DNA of 64,000 nt from Cellulosimicrobium arenosum (GTDB taxonomy: Bacteria > Actinomycetota > Actinomycetes > Actinomycetales > Cellulomonadaceae): contig NZ_JACYHB010000006.1 in NCBI RefSeq assembly GCF_014837295.1, positions 62,001 through 126,000 of the forward strand, read 5' to 3'. Of this stretch, positions 16,741-25,441 are shown in pieces. Below the pieces are notes generated by a model. The model saw only the letters and a list, made by a program, of their open reading frames with translations. It was not told the DNA's origin and did no database searches. The translations under genes were made by a program, and so were the position numbers. Within the stretch, counting starts at the first letter, position 1. Each line of letters begins with the position of its first letter.

Positions 16741-18954
16741 GTGGGACGTTCTGAGGAGATCCAGCTCGAGCAGACGGTCGTGGACCGCCTGTACGCACGG
16801 CTCGACGAGCTCAGGTCCGCCACCCGCGACCGGCTGGCGCGCACGCGCCGCTCCGGCCCGTCGGGGTCACCGCAGAACCGGAGCGAGCGCGACGCCTTCG
16901 CGACGCTGTACGAGGACCGGGTCGCCCAGCTCGACGGCGTGGAGGACCGGCTCGTCTTCGGCCGCCTCGACCTGGTCGACGGCGAGACCCGGTACGTCGG
17001 CCGCGTCGGGCTCGCCGACGCCGAGCACACCAGCATGCTCACGGACTGGCGCGCGCCTGCCGCACAGACGTTCTACCGGGCGACGTCCGCCCGGCCGGAC
17101 GGCGCGGCACGCCGCCGCCACCTCGTGACGCACGCGCGGCGCGTCACCGGCCTCGAGGACGAGCTCCTCGACCTCGACGCGGCGGGCGACGTCAACGCCT
17201 CGACCCTGTCCGGCGAGGGTGCGCTCCTCGCCGCCATGACCGCCGGCCGCACCGGCAGGATGGGCGACATCGTCGCGACGATCCAGGCCGAGCAGGACGC
17301 GATCATCCGGTCGGCCCTCTCCGGCGCGCTCGTGGTGCAGGGCGGGCCCGGCACCGGAAAGACGGCCGTCGCGCTGCACCGCGCGGCCTACCTGCTCTAC
17401 GCGCACCGCCGCGTGCTCGAGCGCTCGGGCGTCCTCCTCGTCGGGCCGAGCCGGTCGTTCCTGCACTACATCGACCAGGTCCTGCCGTCTCTCGGCGAGA
17501 CCGGCGTGGTCAGCACGACCCTCGCCGACATCCTGCCCGGCGTGCGTGCCCGCGCGGTCGAGCCCCCGGACGTCGCCCTCGTCAAGGGACGCGCCGGCAT
17601 GGCCGACGTCGTGCGGCGCGCGGTGCGCGCCCGCGAGCGTGTCCCGGCGCGCGACGTCCCGGTGCGCGTCGACGGCACGGACCTGGTGATCCGCCGGCGC
17701 GACGTGCGCGACGCGATCGCGCACGCGCGCCGCACGCACAAGCCGCACAACCTCGCACGCGTGACGTTCGTCCGCGAGATGCTCGCACGCCTCGCCGAGC
17801 AGTACGCGAGCGCGCAGGGCGAGCCGCTGTCGCCGGAGGACCGGTCCGTGCTGCTCGAGGACCTGCGTGCCGACCGCGACGTACGGGTCGCGCTCAACGT
17901 CGCGTGGTTCCCGATCACCCCCCAGCGCCTCGTCGAGGACCTGTGGACGAAGCCCCACCGGCTCGTCGAGGCCGCCCCCGCGCTGTCCGCCGCGGACCGT
18001 CGCCTCCTGGTGCGCGCGCAGGGCGCGCCGTGGACCGAGGACGACGTCCCCCTGCTCGACGAGGCGGCCGAGCTGCTCGGCGAGGACGACCAGGCGGAGC
18101 GTGCCCAGGCAGCAGCAGAGGCGGCCCAGCGCACGGCCGACGTCGAGTACGCGCGTCAGGTGCTCGAGTCGTCCGAGGCGGGCGGGCTCGTCGGGGCGGA
18201 CGAGCTCGCCGACCGCTTCGCGGCGTCCGGTCCCCGGCTGACGACGGCGGAGCGGGCGACCCAGGACCGGTCCTGGACCTACGGGCACGTCGTGGTCGAC
18301 GAGGCGCAGGAGCTGTCGGCGATGGCGTGGCGCATGCTCGTCCGGCGCTGCCCGACCCGGTCGTTCACGATCGTCGGCGACGTCGCCCAGACGTCGTCGC
18401 CGGCGGGCGCGCGGTCGTGGGCGCAGATGCTCGAGCCGGTCCTCGGCGACGGGTGGCGGCTCGCGGAGCTGACCGTGAACTACCGCACGCCGACGACGGT
18501 GGCCGACGCCGCGCGGCGTGCTGCCCTGGCCGCCGGTCTCCCGGTCTCGCCCCAGACCTCCGCCCGCGACGTCGCGGGCTCGCTGCGCGTGGTGCCCACG
18601 ACCGACCTGCTCACCACGGTGGAGCGCGAGGTCCGCGACGCGCGTGCCGAGTTCGTCCGCGACGAGTCGGGCCGGGTCGCGGTCATCGCGACCGACTCCG
18701 ACGTGTCGGCCCTGCGCGAGCGGCTCGGCGTCGTGGGCGCCGGGCCCGACACGCCCGTCGTCGTCCTCGGACCGGTCGAGGCGAAGGGCCTGGAGTTCGA
18801 CTGCGTCGTCCTCGTCGAGCCGGCTCGCATCGCCACCCGCGGCGGCGGTCCGGGCGACCTCTACGTCGCCGCGACCCGTCCGACGCAGCGCCTCGTCGTC
18901 GTGCACGCGCAACCGTTGCCCGCAGGACTGCAGGAGTCGCCCGCGTCCCCCTGA
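16741..18954 (+). CDS. HelD-like superfamily 1 helicase/RNA polymerase recycling factor
   Basis: 737 residues, UvrD/Rep-type SF1 fold with Walker A G-G-P-G-T-G-K-T (201-208), motif II V-V-D-E-A-Q-E-L (about residue 520) and the C-terminal V-A-A-T-R-P-T-Q motif. The N-terminal region with D-W-R-A-P and the E-Q-D-A-I-I-R Q-motif before Walker A is typical of HelD, which removes stalled RNA polymerase from DNA; actinobacterial homologues are also linked to rifampicin tolerance. GTG at 16741 follows GGAAGGTG. In-frame sequence back to 15409 is antisense to the phosphatase gene and is excluded. Confidence 0.88.
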   Translation: MGRSEEIQLEQTVVDRLYARLDELRSATRDRLARTRRSGPSGSPQNRSERDAFATLYEDRVAQLDGVEDRLVFGRLDLVDGETRYVGRVGLADAEHTSMLTDWRAPAAQTFYRATSARPDGAARRRHLVTHARRVTGLEDELLDLDAAGDVNASTLSGEGALLAAMTAGRTGRMGDIVATIQAEQDAIIRSALSGALVVQGGPGTGKTAVALHRAAYLLYAHRRVLERSGVLLVGPSRSFLHYIDQVLPSLGETGVVSTTLADILPGVRARAVEPPDVALVKGRAGMADVVRRAVRARERVPARDVPVRVDGTDLVIRRRDVRDAIAHARRTHKPHNLARVTFVREMLARLAEQYASAQGEPLSPEDRSVLLEDLRADRDVRVALNVAWFPITPQRLVEDLWTKPHRLVEAAPALSAADRRLLVRAQGAPWTEDDVPLLDEAAELLGEDDQAERAQAAAEAAQRTADVEYARQVLESSEAGGLVGADELADRFAASGPRLTTAERATQDRSWTYGHVVVDEAQELSAMAWRMLVRRCPTRSFTIVGDVAQTSSPAGARSWAQMLEPVLGDGWRLAELTVNYRTPTTVADAARRAALAAGLPVSPQTSARDVAGSLRVVPTTDLLTTVEREVRDARAEFVRDESGRVAVIATDSDVSALRERLGVVGAGPDTPVVVLGPVEAKGLEFDCVVLVEPARIATRGGGPGDLYVAATRPTQRLVVVHAQPLPAGLQESPASP

Positions 18955-18995
18955 TCAGCGCGGGGACCGGGCACCGGCCCGTTCACGTCGTCTTG

Positions 18996-19009
18996 CGGGT
19001 CAAGACCCG
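18996..19009. promoter_or_regulatory. Dyad upstream of serA
   Basis: CGGGTCAAGACCCG is an inverted repeat with 6-bp arms and a 2-bp centre, ending 38 bp before the serA GTG. The short centre argues for a protein-binding dyad and against a terminator. An overlapping TCTTG/CAAGA dyad occurs at about 18991-19005. No factor is assigned. Confidence 0.4.
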
Positions 19010-19046
19010 TTTGGTCCGCAGGACGGACGAGGCGCACCATGAGAGC

Positions 19047-20246
19047 GTGCTACGCGCCCTCCTCCTCGAAAACCTGCACCCCCTCGCCGTCTCGAACCTC
19101 GAGGCTGCTGGGATCGACGTCACCGTCCGTACCGGCGCGCTCGACGAGCCCGAGCTGATCGACGCGCTCGACGGTGTCCACCTCCTCGGCATCCGGTCCA
19201 AGACCACGGTGACCGCGAACGTGCTCGAGAACGCCCCGGACCTGGTCGCGCTCGGCGCCTTCTGCATCGGCACCAACCAGATCGACCTGCCGTCCGCGGC
19301 GGCCCAGGGCGTCGCCGTGTTCAACGCCCCGTTCCAGAACACCCGCTCCGTCGTCGAGCTCGCGCTGTCCGAGATCATCGCGCTCACCCGTCGCCTGACC
19401 GAGCGCGACCGCGCGCTGCACGACGGCACGTGGGACAAGTCGGCCGAGGGTGCGCACGAGGTGCGGGGCCGCACGCTCGGCATCGTCGGGTACGGCAACA
19501 TCGGCACCCAGCTGTCCGTCGTCGCCGAGAACCTCGGCATGTCCGTGGTCTTCTACGACACGGCCGAGAAGCTCGCGCTCGGCAACGCACGCCGCATGGA
19601 CTCGCTCGACGACCTCCTCGCGCACGCCGACGTCGTGACGCTGCACGTCGACGGCCGCCAGGGGAACGCCGGCCTGTTCGGCGCGGCACAGTTCGCGCGC
19701 ATGCGCCCGGGCTCGATCTTCCTCAACCTGTCGCGCGGGTTCGTCGTGGACTACGGCGCGCTGCGCGAGTCGATCGAGTCGGGCCTCGTCGCCGGCGCAG
19801 CCGTGGACGTCTTCCCCGAGGAGCCCAAGCGCAAGGGGGACCCGTTCGACTCCGAGCTGCGCGGGCTGCCGAACGTCATCCTCACACCGCACATCGGCGG
19901 CTCCACGCAGGAGGCGCAGGAGGCGATCGGCCAGTTCGTCTCGGCAAAGCTCCGCGACTACCTGACGACGGGATCGACCACGCTCAGCGTGAACCTGCCG
20001 AACCTCGCGCTCGAGCACACCACCGGGATCACGCGCATCGCCCACCTGCACCGCAACACTCCAGGTGTGCTCGCGACGGTGAACGCCACGCTCGCCGAGC
20101 ACGGTGCGAACATCGACGCGCAGCTCCTCGCGACCCACGGCGACCTCGGCTACGTCGTCACCGACGTCGGCTCCCGCGTCACGACCGGCGTGATCGACGC
20201 CCTCGCCGCCATGGAGCAGACGATCGGGCTGCGCGTGCTCGACTGA
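19047..20246 (+). CDS. serA: D-3-phosphoglycerate dehydrogenase
   Basis: First enzyme of serine biosynthesis, oxidising 3-phosphoglycerate with NAD+. The 399-residue product has the substrate-binding domain, the NAD fold G-I-V-G-Y-G-N-I-G (about 146-154), the catalytic His in L-T-P-H-I-G-G-S-T (about residue 280), and a C-terminal ACT domain (about 325-399) that normally gives serine feedback. The length fits the short, E. coli-like form, not the 530-residue mycobacterial form. GTG 19047 is chosen because the conserved N-terminus R-A-L-L-L-E-N starts there; the ribosome site is weak. Confidence 0.93.
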   Translation: MLRALLLENLHPLAVSNLEAAGIDVTVRTGALDEPELIDALDGVHLLGIRSKTTVTANVLENAPDLVALGAFCIGTNQIDLPSAAAQGVAVFNAPFQNTRSVVELALSEIIALTRRLTERDRALHDGTWDKSAEGAHEVRGRTLGIVGYGNIGTQLSVVAENLGMSVVFYDTAEKLALGNARRMDSLDDLLAHADVVTLHVDGRQGNAGLFGAAQFARMRPGSIFLNLSRGFVVDYGALRESIESGLVAGAAVDVFPEEPKRKGDPFDSELRGLPNVILTPHIGGSTQEAQEAIGQFVSAKLRDYLTTGSTTLSVNLPNLALEHTTGITRIAHLHRNTPGVLATVNATLAEHGANIDAQLLATHGDLGYVVTDVGSRVTTGVIDALAAMEQTIGLRVLD

Positions 20247-20256
20247 GACGGTGCGA

Positions 20257-20307
20257 CGCGCAACGGCCGAAGGCCCCGACAGGACGGGACCTTCGGCCGT
20301 TGTGCGT
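20257..20307 (+). terminator. Hairpin terminator after serA
   Basis: The arms around CAACGGCCGAAGG (20261-20273) and CCTTCGGCCGTTG (20290-20302) are fully complementary and extend outward with GCG/TGCG pairs; the loop is about 16 nt. It begins 11 bp after the serA stop and ends before the next gene on the same strand. Confidence 0.85.
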
Positions 20308-20334
20308 CACGCGGACTGCGGGCGAACCTGAGTC

Positions 20335-20754
20335 ATGACCGGATTCACGCCAGACACGACCGAGGTGCTCGCGCCAGACGACTGCTGGCAGCTGATCCGC
20401 GGGACGCACGTCGCGCGCCTGGCCGTCAGCGTTCGTGGAGAACCTGACATCTTTCCCGTGACCGTGTGGTCCGGCGACGCCGTCGCGGCGTTCCGGACCG
20501 TGCCCGGCACCAAGCTCGCGACACTCGTGACCAACGAGCACGTCGCGCTCGAGTGGGACGCGCTGCACGAGGACCATGCCTGGAGCGTCGTCCTGCACGG
20601 TACGGCACGCCGTCTCGACACGGCGTCCGAGGTCGCCGCCGTCCAGGACGCGGTGGGACCGGTCGTCCCGCTCGTCGACGTACCGACGGACGAATGGGTG
20701 GAGGTCACCGCCACCGCCGTCACCGGCCGCCGGTTCGCGCGTCCCGCGGGCTGA
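20335..20754 (+). CDS. Pyridoxamine 5'-phosphate oxidase-fold protein
   Basis: 139 residues with the split-barrel flavin-binding fold: C-W-Q-L-I-R-G-T-H-V-A-R-L-A-V near the N-terminus and F-P-V-T-V-W about residue 40 match the PNPOx-like family of actinobacteria (flavin/F420-binding, sometimes linked to nitroimidazole reduction). Cofactor and substrate cannot be read from the sequence. It follows the serA terminator, so it likely has its own promoter. The stop is 10 bp from the convergent DUF5302 gene. Confidence 0.82.
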   Translation: MTGFTPDTTEVLAPDDCWQLIRGTHVARLAVSVRGEPDIFPVTVWSGDAVAAFRTVPGTKLATLVTNEHVALEWDALHEDHAWSVVLHGTARRLDTASEVAAVQDAVGPVVPLVDVPTDEWVEVTATAVTGRRFARPAG

Positions 20755-20764
20755 CCGCGACCGC

Positions 20765-20956
20765 TCAGCCGGACTTGCGACGGAACGTCTTCTGCACCGG
20801 CCCGACGGTCTCCGAACCGTGCACGGAGCCCGTGTTCCGGTCGCCCTCCGCGGTGCGGTGCTGTGCCGCGTTCTTGCGGTCGAGAGCCTCACGGAACTTC
20901 GCCTTGGCGTCCTCGGTGGGGGCGTTCTCGGACGGTTCGTTCTGGTCGGACGCCAT
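20765..20956 (-). CDS. DUF5302 family small protein
   Basis: 63 residues, hydrophilic, with the core A-K-A-K-F-R-E-A-L-D-R-K (about 17-28) and a C-terminal V-Q-K-T-F-R-R-K-S-G that mark DUF5302 proteins of actinobacteria. Function is unknown; the tail is basic and probably disordered. The ATG is supported by GAGGAG at 7-nt spacing. It is divergent from the aldo/keto reductase gene. Confidence 0.85.
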   Translation of the reverse strand: MASDQNEPSENAPTEDAKAKFREALDRKNAAQHRTAEGDRNTGSVHGSETVGPVQKTFRRKSG

Positions 20957-21064
20957 CACAGGGCTCCTCGTCGTCGGGATGGGACCGCCGGACCGACGGT
21001 CGCGACCCGCCGAGCGGGCCCACGGCCAGCCTCCCGCACCGCGTGACGGAGCGCCAGCGCATTT

Positions 21065-21078
21065 GTGGTCGCGACCAC
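21065..21078. promoter_or_regulatory. Perfect 14-bp palindrome upstream of the aldo/keto reductase
   Basis: GTGGTCGCGACCAC is a perfect palindrome, 40 bp before the reductase GTG and about 110 bp from the divergent DUF5302 start. It is too compact for a terminator and is a candidate operator. The binding protein is unknown. Confidence 0.5.
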
Positions 21079-21118
21079 GTGCAGTGGCCGACGCGCGCGC
21101 ATCGACTACCGTCGGTCC

Positions 21119-22174
21119 GTGCACCGTCCAGATTCCGGCACCGGCCGCCCCACGCCGTCCCCGCTCCCCCTCCGGCCTGCGGGGCAGAGCGGACTTGCCC
21201 TGCCCGTCGTCGCCCTGGGGCTCTGGCAGAACTTCGCGCACCGCGACGCGTTCGCACGCCAGCGCGAGATCGTGCTCGGCGCCGTCGACCGGGGCGTCAC
21301 CCACCTCGACCTCGCGAACAACTACGGACCGCCGGGTGGCGCCGCCGAGGAGTCGCTCGGAACGCTCCTCGCACGCGACCTGAACGGCCTGCGCGACGAG
21401 CTCGTCGTGACCACCAAGGCCGGGTACCGCATGACACCTGGCCCGTACGGCGAAGGGGGCTCGCGCAAGTACCTGCTCTCCTCGCTCGACGCGTCCCTGC
21501 GGCGGCTCGGCCTGGACCACGTGGACATCTTCTACAGCCACAGGTTCGACCCGACGACTCCCCTGACCGAGACGATCGGCGCGCTGGCGACCGCGGTGCG
21601 CTCGGGGCGCGCACGGTACGTCGGCATCTCGTCCTACTCCGCCGACCGGACGCGCGAGGCGCTGGCGGTCGCCGCCGACGTCGGCGTCGACCTGACGGTC
21701 ACCCAGGTGTCCTACTCGATGCTCAACCGATGGATCGAGGAGCCGACGGCCGGCGGCAGCTCGCTGCTCGACGTCGCGGGGGACGCCGGGCTGGGTGTCG
21801 TCGCCTTCTCACCGCTCGCCCAGGGCATGCTGACCGACCGCTACCTCGCCGACGTGCCTCCCGCGTCTCGTGCGGCGCGCGGCGGCCCGCTACGACCCGA
21901 GCTCCTGACCACGGAGAACCTGGAACGCGTCCGTCGCCTCGATGCGCTGGCGCGTGCCCAGGGCAGGACGCTGGCCCGCACCGCGGTCGCGTGGGCCATG
22001 CGCGACCCCCGGGTCACGTCGGTCGTGGTCGGGGCCAGCTCGCTCGACCAGCTCGACGAGACGCTCCGCGCGGTGGACACGCCGCGCCTGTCCGAGGACG
22101 AGCTCGCGGCGGTCGCGCAGCTGCCGTCGGACACGGGGATCAACATCTGGGCATCACGGTCGAGCGACCTCTGA
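21119..22174 (+). CDS. Aldo/keto reductase
   Basis: 351-residue NADPH-dependent (beta/alpha)8 oxidoreductase. The catalytic tetrad is visible as Asp/Tyr in H-L-D-L-A-N-N-Y-G, Lys in V-V-T-T-K-A-G-Y and His in [14 protein letters not shown]-x-G-A-A-E plus [11 protein letters not shown] match the YghZ (L-glyceraldehyde 3-phosphate reductase) group, so methylglyoxal or triose detoxification is a fair guess. GTG 21119 begins a short tail before the conserved barrel. The 3' end overlaps nrdR convergently by 21 bp. Confidence 0.9.
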   Translation: MHRPDSGTGRPTPSPLPLRPAGQSGLALPVVALGLWQNFAHRDAFARQREIVLGAVDRGVTHLDLANNYGPPGGAAEESLGTLLARDLNGLRDELVVTTKAGYRMTPGPYGEGGSRKYLLSSLDASLRRLGLDHVDIFYSHRFDPTTPLTETIGALATAVRSGRARYVGISSYSADRTREALAVAADVGVDLTVTQVSYSMLNRWIEEPTAGGSSLLDVAGDAGLGVVAFSPLAQGMLTDRYLADVPPASRAARGGPLRPELLTTENLERVRRLDALARAQGRTLARTAVAWAMRDPRVTSVVVGASSLDQLDETLRAVDTPRLSEDELAAVAQLPSDTGINIWASRSSDL

Positions 22175-22828
22175 CGGTCCGGTCGCCGTGGCCCCGCTCC
22201 CCCTGCTCTCGCCGTCATCGTGGTCGCCGTCATCGTGGTCGCCGTCATCGTGGTCGCCGTCGTCGTGGTCGCCGCCGTCGTGCGACGGGAGCGCGGCATC
22301 GGCGCCCTTGCGCGCCGCACCGGACGATCGGGTCACCGCCGAACCGGAACCACCTGACCTCCCCTGCACGGCGCGACGCTCGTCGCGCTCGACGCGCAAC
22401 GAGGTGATCGCGCTCTCGAAGTCCTCGAGGGAGTCGAACGACTGATAGACGCTCGCGAATCTCAGGTATGCGACCTCGTCCAGCTCGCGCAGCGGACCGA
22501 GGATAGCGAGCCCGATCTCGTTGGCGTCGATCTCCGCGCTCCCGCTCGACCGGACCGTCTCTTCCACGCGCTGCGCGAGCAGCGCCAGGTCGTCCTCGTC
22601 GACCGGACGCCCCTGACATGCCTTGCGCACGCCGTTGGCGATCTTCTCCCGCGAGAACGGCTCGGTCACGCCGGAGCGCTTCGTCACCGAGAGGCTCGCC
22701 GTCTCGATCGTGGTGAAGCGTCGGTTGCACGCAGGGCACTGCCGTCGCCTGCGGATCGAGCCGCCGTCGTCCGCGGTCCGGGAATCGACGACGCGAGAGT
22801 CCTCGTGGCGGCAGAACGGACAGTACAT
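22154..22828 (-). CDS. nrdR: Ribonucleotide reductase repressor NrdR with Asp/His repeat tail
   Basis: Zinc- and nucleotide-binding repressor of ribonucleotide reductase genes. It starts M-Y-C-P-F-C, with zinc ribbon Cys3, Cys6, Cys31 and Cys34, followed by the ATP-cone (about 49-139). The protein is 224 residues, against about 150-170 in the family: the extra C-terminus ends in four D-H-D-D-G repeats (about residues 186-205) encoded by a 15-bp tandem repeat. The ATG has a GAGGAG site. lexA and nrdR are classic actinobacterial neighbours. No nrd genes are in the window. Confidence 0.94.
   Translation of the reverse strand: MYCPFCRHEDSRVVDSRTADDGGSIRRRRQCPACNRRFTTIETASLSVTKRSGVTEPFSREKIANGVRKACQGRPVDEDDLALLAQRVEETVRSSGSAEIDANEIGLAILGPLRELDEVAYLRFASVYQSFDSLEDFESAITSLRVERDERRAVQGRSGGSGSAVTRSSGAARKGADAALPSHDGGDHDDGDHDDGDHDDGDHDDGESRGSGATATGPSEVARP
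22211..22285. repeat. 15-bp tandem repeat in the nrdR 3' end
   Basis: The unit GCCGTCATCGTGGTC occurs three times perfectly (22211-22255), then once with one change (22256-22270) and once degenerate (22271-22285). On the coding strand each unit encodes D-H-D-D-G. Perfect identity at synonymous positions indicates recent slippage expansion. Confidence 0.95.
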
Positions 22829-22979
22829 GGCGATCTCCTCGTGGCGGGCGGACGAGCGAGCCCACGACGGGGCACCCGGACTGAATCTAGCTGTCCGTAG
22901 GACCCGTGCGGATCCGATCCGCCACGATCGTGCCATGCCTGCCGGGGTGCGCGGTGTCACACCTCCGGATCGCGAGCGC

Positions 22980-23342
22980 TCATCCGCGCTCGACGGGCAG
23001 CAGGATGCGTTGACCGACCTGCAGATCAGAGCTGCTCGCGCCGTTGAGCGAGTGCAACACGTCCACGACGTCCCGCAGGTCCTGCCCCGGAGCCGCGAGA
23101 TCGCTCGCGAAGCCCCAGAATGTCTCCCCGGCCTGCACGACGTGCACCCGCACCTCCTGCGGCGCCTCGCCCGTGCCGGCCACCGCCCCACCCACCCTGG
23201 CCGCCAGGAGGAACAGCACCGCCACCAGGAGTGCGATGACCACCCGACCGCGGCGGGTGAGCACGAGGTCGTGCTGCCCGGACGCAGGCCTCGCGCCGAT
23301 GCGGTCGGAGCCGAGCTGGTCCGTGGTCGTCACCGTGCTCAT
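22980..23342 (-). CDS. LysM membrane protein, probable SOS cell-division inhibitor (YneA/DivS/ChiZ-like)
   Basis: 120 residues: short cytoplasmic tail, one membrane helix (about 34-55) and an extracytoplasmic LysM domain (about 64-117, [12 protein letters not shown] to V-G-Q-R-I-L-L-P). LysM binds peptidoglycan. Divergent from lexA and sharing three LexA boxes with it, this is the position of yneA in Bacillus, divS in Corynebacterium and Rv2719c/ChiZ in Mycobacterium, which halt division on DNA damage. Function here is inferred from architecture and synteny. GGGAGGA precedes the ATG. Confidence 0.82.
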   Translation of the reverse strand: MSTVTTTDQLGSDRIGARPASGQHDLVLTRRGRVVIALLVAVLFLLAARVGGAVAGTGEAPQEVRVHVVQAGETFWGFASDLAAPGQDLRDVVDVLHSLNGASSSDLQVGQRILLPVERG

Positions 23343-23408
23343 GAGTCCTCCCTCTGGTCGACGGGACCGGACCGCCTTCCCCGGTCGGTCCGATCCCGTC
23401 GATCGCTG

Positions 23409-23424
23409 TCGAACACCTGTACGT
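23409..23424. promoter_or_regulatory. LexA box 1 in the lexA / LysM divergent promoter
   Basis: TCGAACACCTGTACGT keeps a perfect left half-site and has one mismatch in the right half relative to CGAAC-N4-GTTCG. It lies 67 bp from the LysM gene start and abuts box 2. Confidence 0.72.
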
Positions 23425-23439
23425 CGAACGTCTGTACGA
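23424..23439. promoter_or_regulatory. LexA box 2 in the lexA / LysM divergent promoter
   Basis: TCGAACGTCTGTACGA again has a perfect left half and one mismatch on the right, and is placed exactly 15 bp from box 1, giving a tandem pair on one DNA face. Confidence 0.72.
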
Positions 23440-23478
23440 CAGGTCTACCACGGACGGGCGCGCCACGTCGAGCGTTTC

Positions 23479-23494
23479 TCGAACAGATGTTTGA
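23479..23494. promoter_or_regulatory. LexA box 3, upstream of lexA
   Basis: TCGAACAGATGTTTGA matches the SOS consensus with one change in the right half. It is 126 bp from the lexA ATG and is the best candidate for lexA autoregulation. Confidence 0.78.
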
Positions 23495-23620
23495 TTCGCG
23501 CCGCGCTGTCCCCTACGCTGAGGTCAGGTCGGTTCGCCGGACATGTCCCGGCGGTGTCCGGCCGGCAGGGCCGCATGCGGACCGCGACGGCCCACGGAGC
23601 TGACGAAGGCGGAGACGACG

Positions 23621-24352
23621 ATGACGGGACGCGGCGACGATTCAGGTGCCGGGCTGGCGCAGGTGCGCGAGCTCCCGGACGGCTCGGCGGGAGGCGACGG
23701 GCTCACGCCTCGCCAGCGCCTCGTGCTGGAGACGATCCGTGCGTCCGTCGAGCAGCGCGGCTACCCACCGAGCATGCGGGAGATCGGCGGCGCGGTCGGC
23801 CTGACCAGCCCGTCCTCGGTCAAGCACCAGCTCACCACGCTCGAGCGCAAGGGCTACCTGCGCCGCGACCCGAACCGTCCGCGCGCCATCGAGGTCGTCC
23901 AGCCGGACGACGCGCGGCGCGCCGTGCCCTTTGCCGACGGCCCGGCGCCCGTCCTCGAGCACGACGACGCCCACCCCGCACCGTCGTACGTGCCAGTGGT
24001 GGGCCGGATCGCCGCAGGCGGCCCCATCCTCGCGGAGCAGGTCGTCGAGGACGTCTTCCCGCTGCCGCGCCAGCTCGTCGGTGACGGCGAGCTGTTCCTC
24101 CTCCGCGTCCACGGCGACTCGATGGTCGACGCCGCGATCTGCGACGGCGACTGGGTCGTGGTGCGTCGCCAGAACGTCGCGGAGAACGGGGAGATCGTCG
24201 CCGCGATGCTCGACGGCGAGGCGACGGTCAAGACGTTCAAGCACGTCGACGGCCACGTCTGGCTCATGCCGCACAACCCCGCGTACACCCCGATCGTCGG
24301 GGACGAGGCCCAGGTGCTCGGCCGCGTCGTCTCGGTCCTGCGCAGCCTCTGA
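23621..24352 (+). CDS. lexA: SOS repressor LexA
   Basis: 243 residues. An N-terminal winged helix-turn-helix (about 28-95, with P-S-M-R-E-I and S-P-S-S-V-K-H-Q-L) is joined to the autoprotease domain: cleavage site Ala132-Gly133 in R-I-A-A-G-G-P, nucleophile Ser167 in H-G-D-S-M and base Lys204 in A-T-V-K-T-F. RecA filaments trigger self-cleavage. The ATG is chosen for GGAG at about 8 nt; an in-frame extension to 23543 would overlap the promoter. Three LexA boxes lie upstream. Confidence 0.97.
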   Translation: MTGRGDDSGAGLAQVRELPDGSAGGDGLTPRQRLVLETIRASVEQRGYPPSMREIGGAVGLTSPSSVKHQLTTLERKGYLRRDPNRPRAIEVVQPDDARRAVPFADGPAPVLEHDDAHPAPSYVPVVGRIAAGGPILAEQVVEDVFPLPRQLVGDGELFLLRVHGDSMVDAAICDGDWVVVRRQNVAENGEIVAAMLDGEATVKTFKHVDGHVWLMPHNPAYTPIVGDEAQVLGRVVSVLRSL

Positions 24353-24380
24353 GGTTCGCGGCGCCGGCCGGGCGGCGGAG

Positions 24381-25412
24381 TCAGAGCCCGAAGCGACGAG
24401 CGATCGAGCGCAACGAGTCCGCGGACGCGCGCAGTCCGGCGAGCTCTTCCTCGTCGAGCGGAACCTCGACCCGCTCGCTGCAGCCGCGACGGTCTACCAG
24501 CGAGGGCAACGACAGGCACACGTCGTCGATGCCGTACGCACCCTGGATCAGCGACGACACGGGGAGCACGCGGTGCTCGTCGCCGAGCACCGCCTCGATG
24601 ATGCGGGTTCCCGCAAGTCCGACGGCATAGTTGGTCGCACCCTTCCCCGCGATGATCCGGTACGCGGACTGCACCACCTCGCGGGCGATGTCCGCACGCA
24701 CCTGTGCCGTCAGCGGCGGCTGCCCGGCGAGCCCCGACCAGTCGAGCAGCGGTGCGCCCCCGACGGTCGCCGAGCTCCACAGCGGGATCTCGCTGTCCCC
24801 GTGCTCGCCCGCGATGTACGCGTGCACGTTCTGCACCGCCACGCCGCAGTGCTGGGCGACGAGGAAGCGCAGCCGCGACGAGTCGAGCACCGTCCCGCTG
24901 CCGAACAGCTGGTTCGACGGGAGCCCGGAGACCTTGAGCGCCGCGTAGGTCACGATGTCCACCGGGTTCGTCACCATGACGTAGATCGCGTCCGGTGCGA
25001 CCTCGACGAGACCCGGCAGGATCGAACGGACGAGGCCGATGGTGCCCTCGGCGAGGTCGAGCCGTGTCTGGCCCGGCTTCTGCTTGGCACCGGCTGTCAC
25101 GACGACGACGTCCGCGTCCGCGCAGACGGCGACGTCGTCGGACCCCACGACGCGCGCCATCGGCATGAACTGGATGCCGTGCTGCAGGTCGAGCACCTCG
25201 GCCTCGACCTTGGAGCGGTTCACGTCCAGCATCGCGACCGTGTGCGCAGCACCGCGCATCAGCGCGGCGTACGCCAAGGTCGAGCCGACCGCACCGGCGC
25301 CGACGATCGCGAGCTTCGTCGTCCGGCGGCCGCCGAACCGACCCTGCCCGGCCGCCGTGTCGTCGAGCTCCGCGCGGTTGCCCGTCGCGACGGTCGTGCC
25401 CGCTTCCGTCAT
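24381..25412 (-). CDS. ldh: L-lactate dehydrogenase
   Basis: NAD-dependent interconversion of pyruvate and L-lactate. The 343-residue product has a 30-residue N-terminal extension, the Rossmann motif G-A-G-A-V-G-S (about 38-44), the substrate Arg region (K-Q-K-P-G-Q-T-R), V-T-N-P-V-D and the catalytic His in G-E-H-G-D-S-E. Q-K-P-G-Q-T-R distinguishes LDH from malate dehydrogenase. GGAGG precedes the ATG. It ends 28 bp from convergent lexA, with no obvious terminator between them. Confidence 0.94.
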   Translation of the reverse strand: MTEAGTTVATGNRAELDDTAAGQGRFGGRRTTKLAIVGAGAVGSTLAYAALMRGAAHTVAMLDVNRSKVEAEVLDLQHGIQFMPMARVVGSDDVAVCADADVVVVTAGAKQKPGQTRLDLAEGTIGLVRSILPGLVEVAPDAIYVMVTNPVDIVTYAALKVSGLPSNQLFGSGTVLDSSRLRFLVAQHCGVAVQNVHAYIAGEHGDSEIPLWSSATVGGAPLLDWSGLAGQPPLTAQVRADIAREVVQSAYRIIAGKGATNYAVGLAGTRIIEAVLGDEHRVLPVSSLIQGAYGIDDVCLSLPSLVDRRGCSERVEVPLDEEELAGLRASADSLRSIARRFGL

Positions 25413-25441
25413 GTCGCCTCCGTGTGCCTCGTCTCGTGCCC

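Noticed and set aside
22211-22285. CRISPR-like repeat array
   Set aside because: Units are 15 bp with no spacers and lie in frame within nrdR.
23424-23440. Binding site for a regulator other than LexA
   Set aside because: The half-site CGAAC and spacing match the other SOS boxes in the window; no second motif needs to be invoked.
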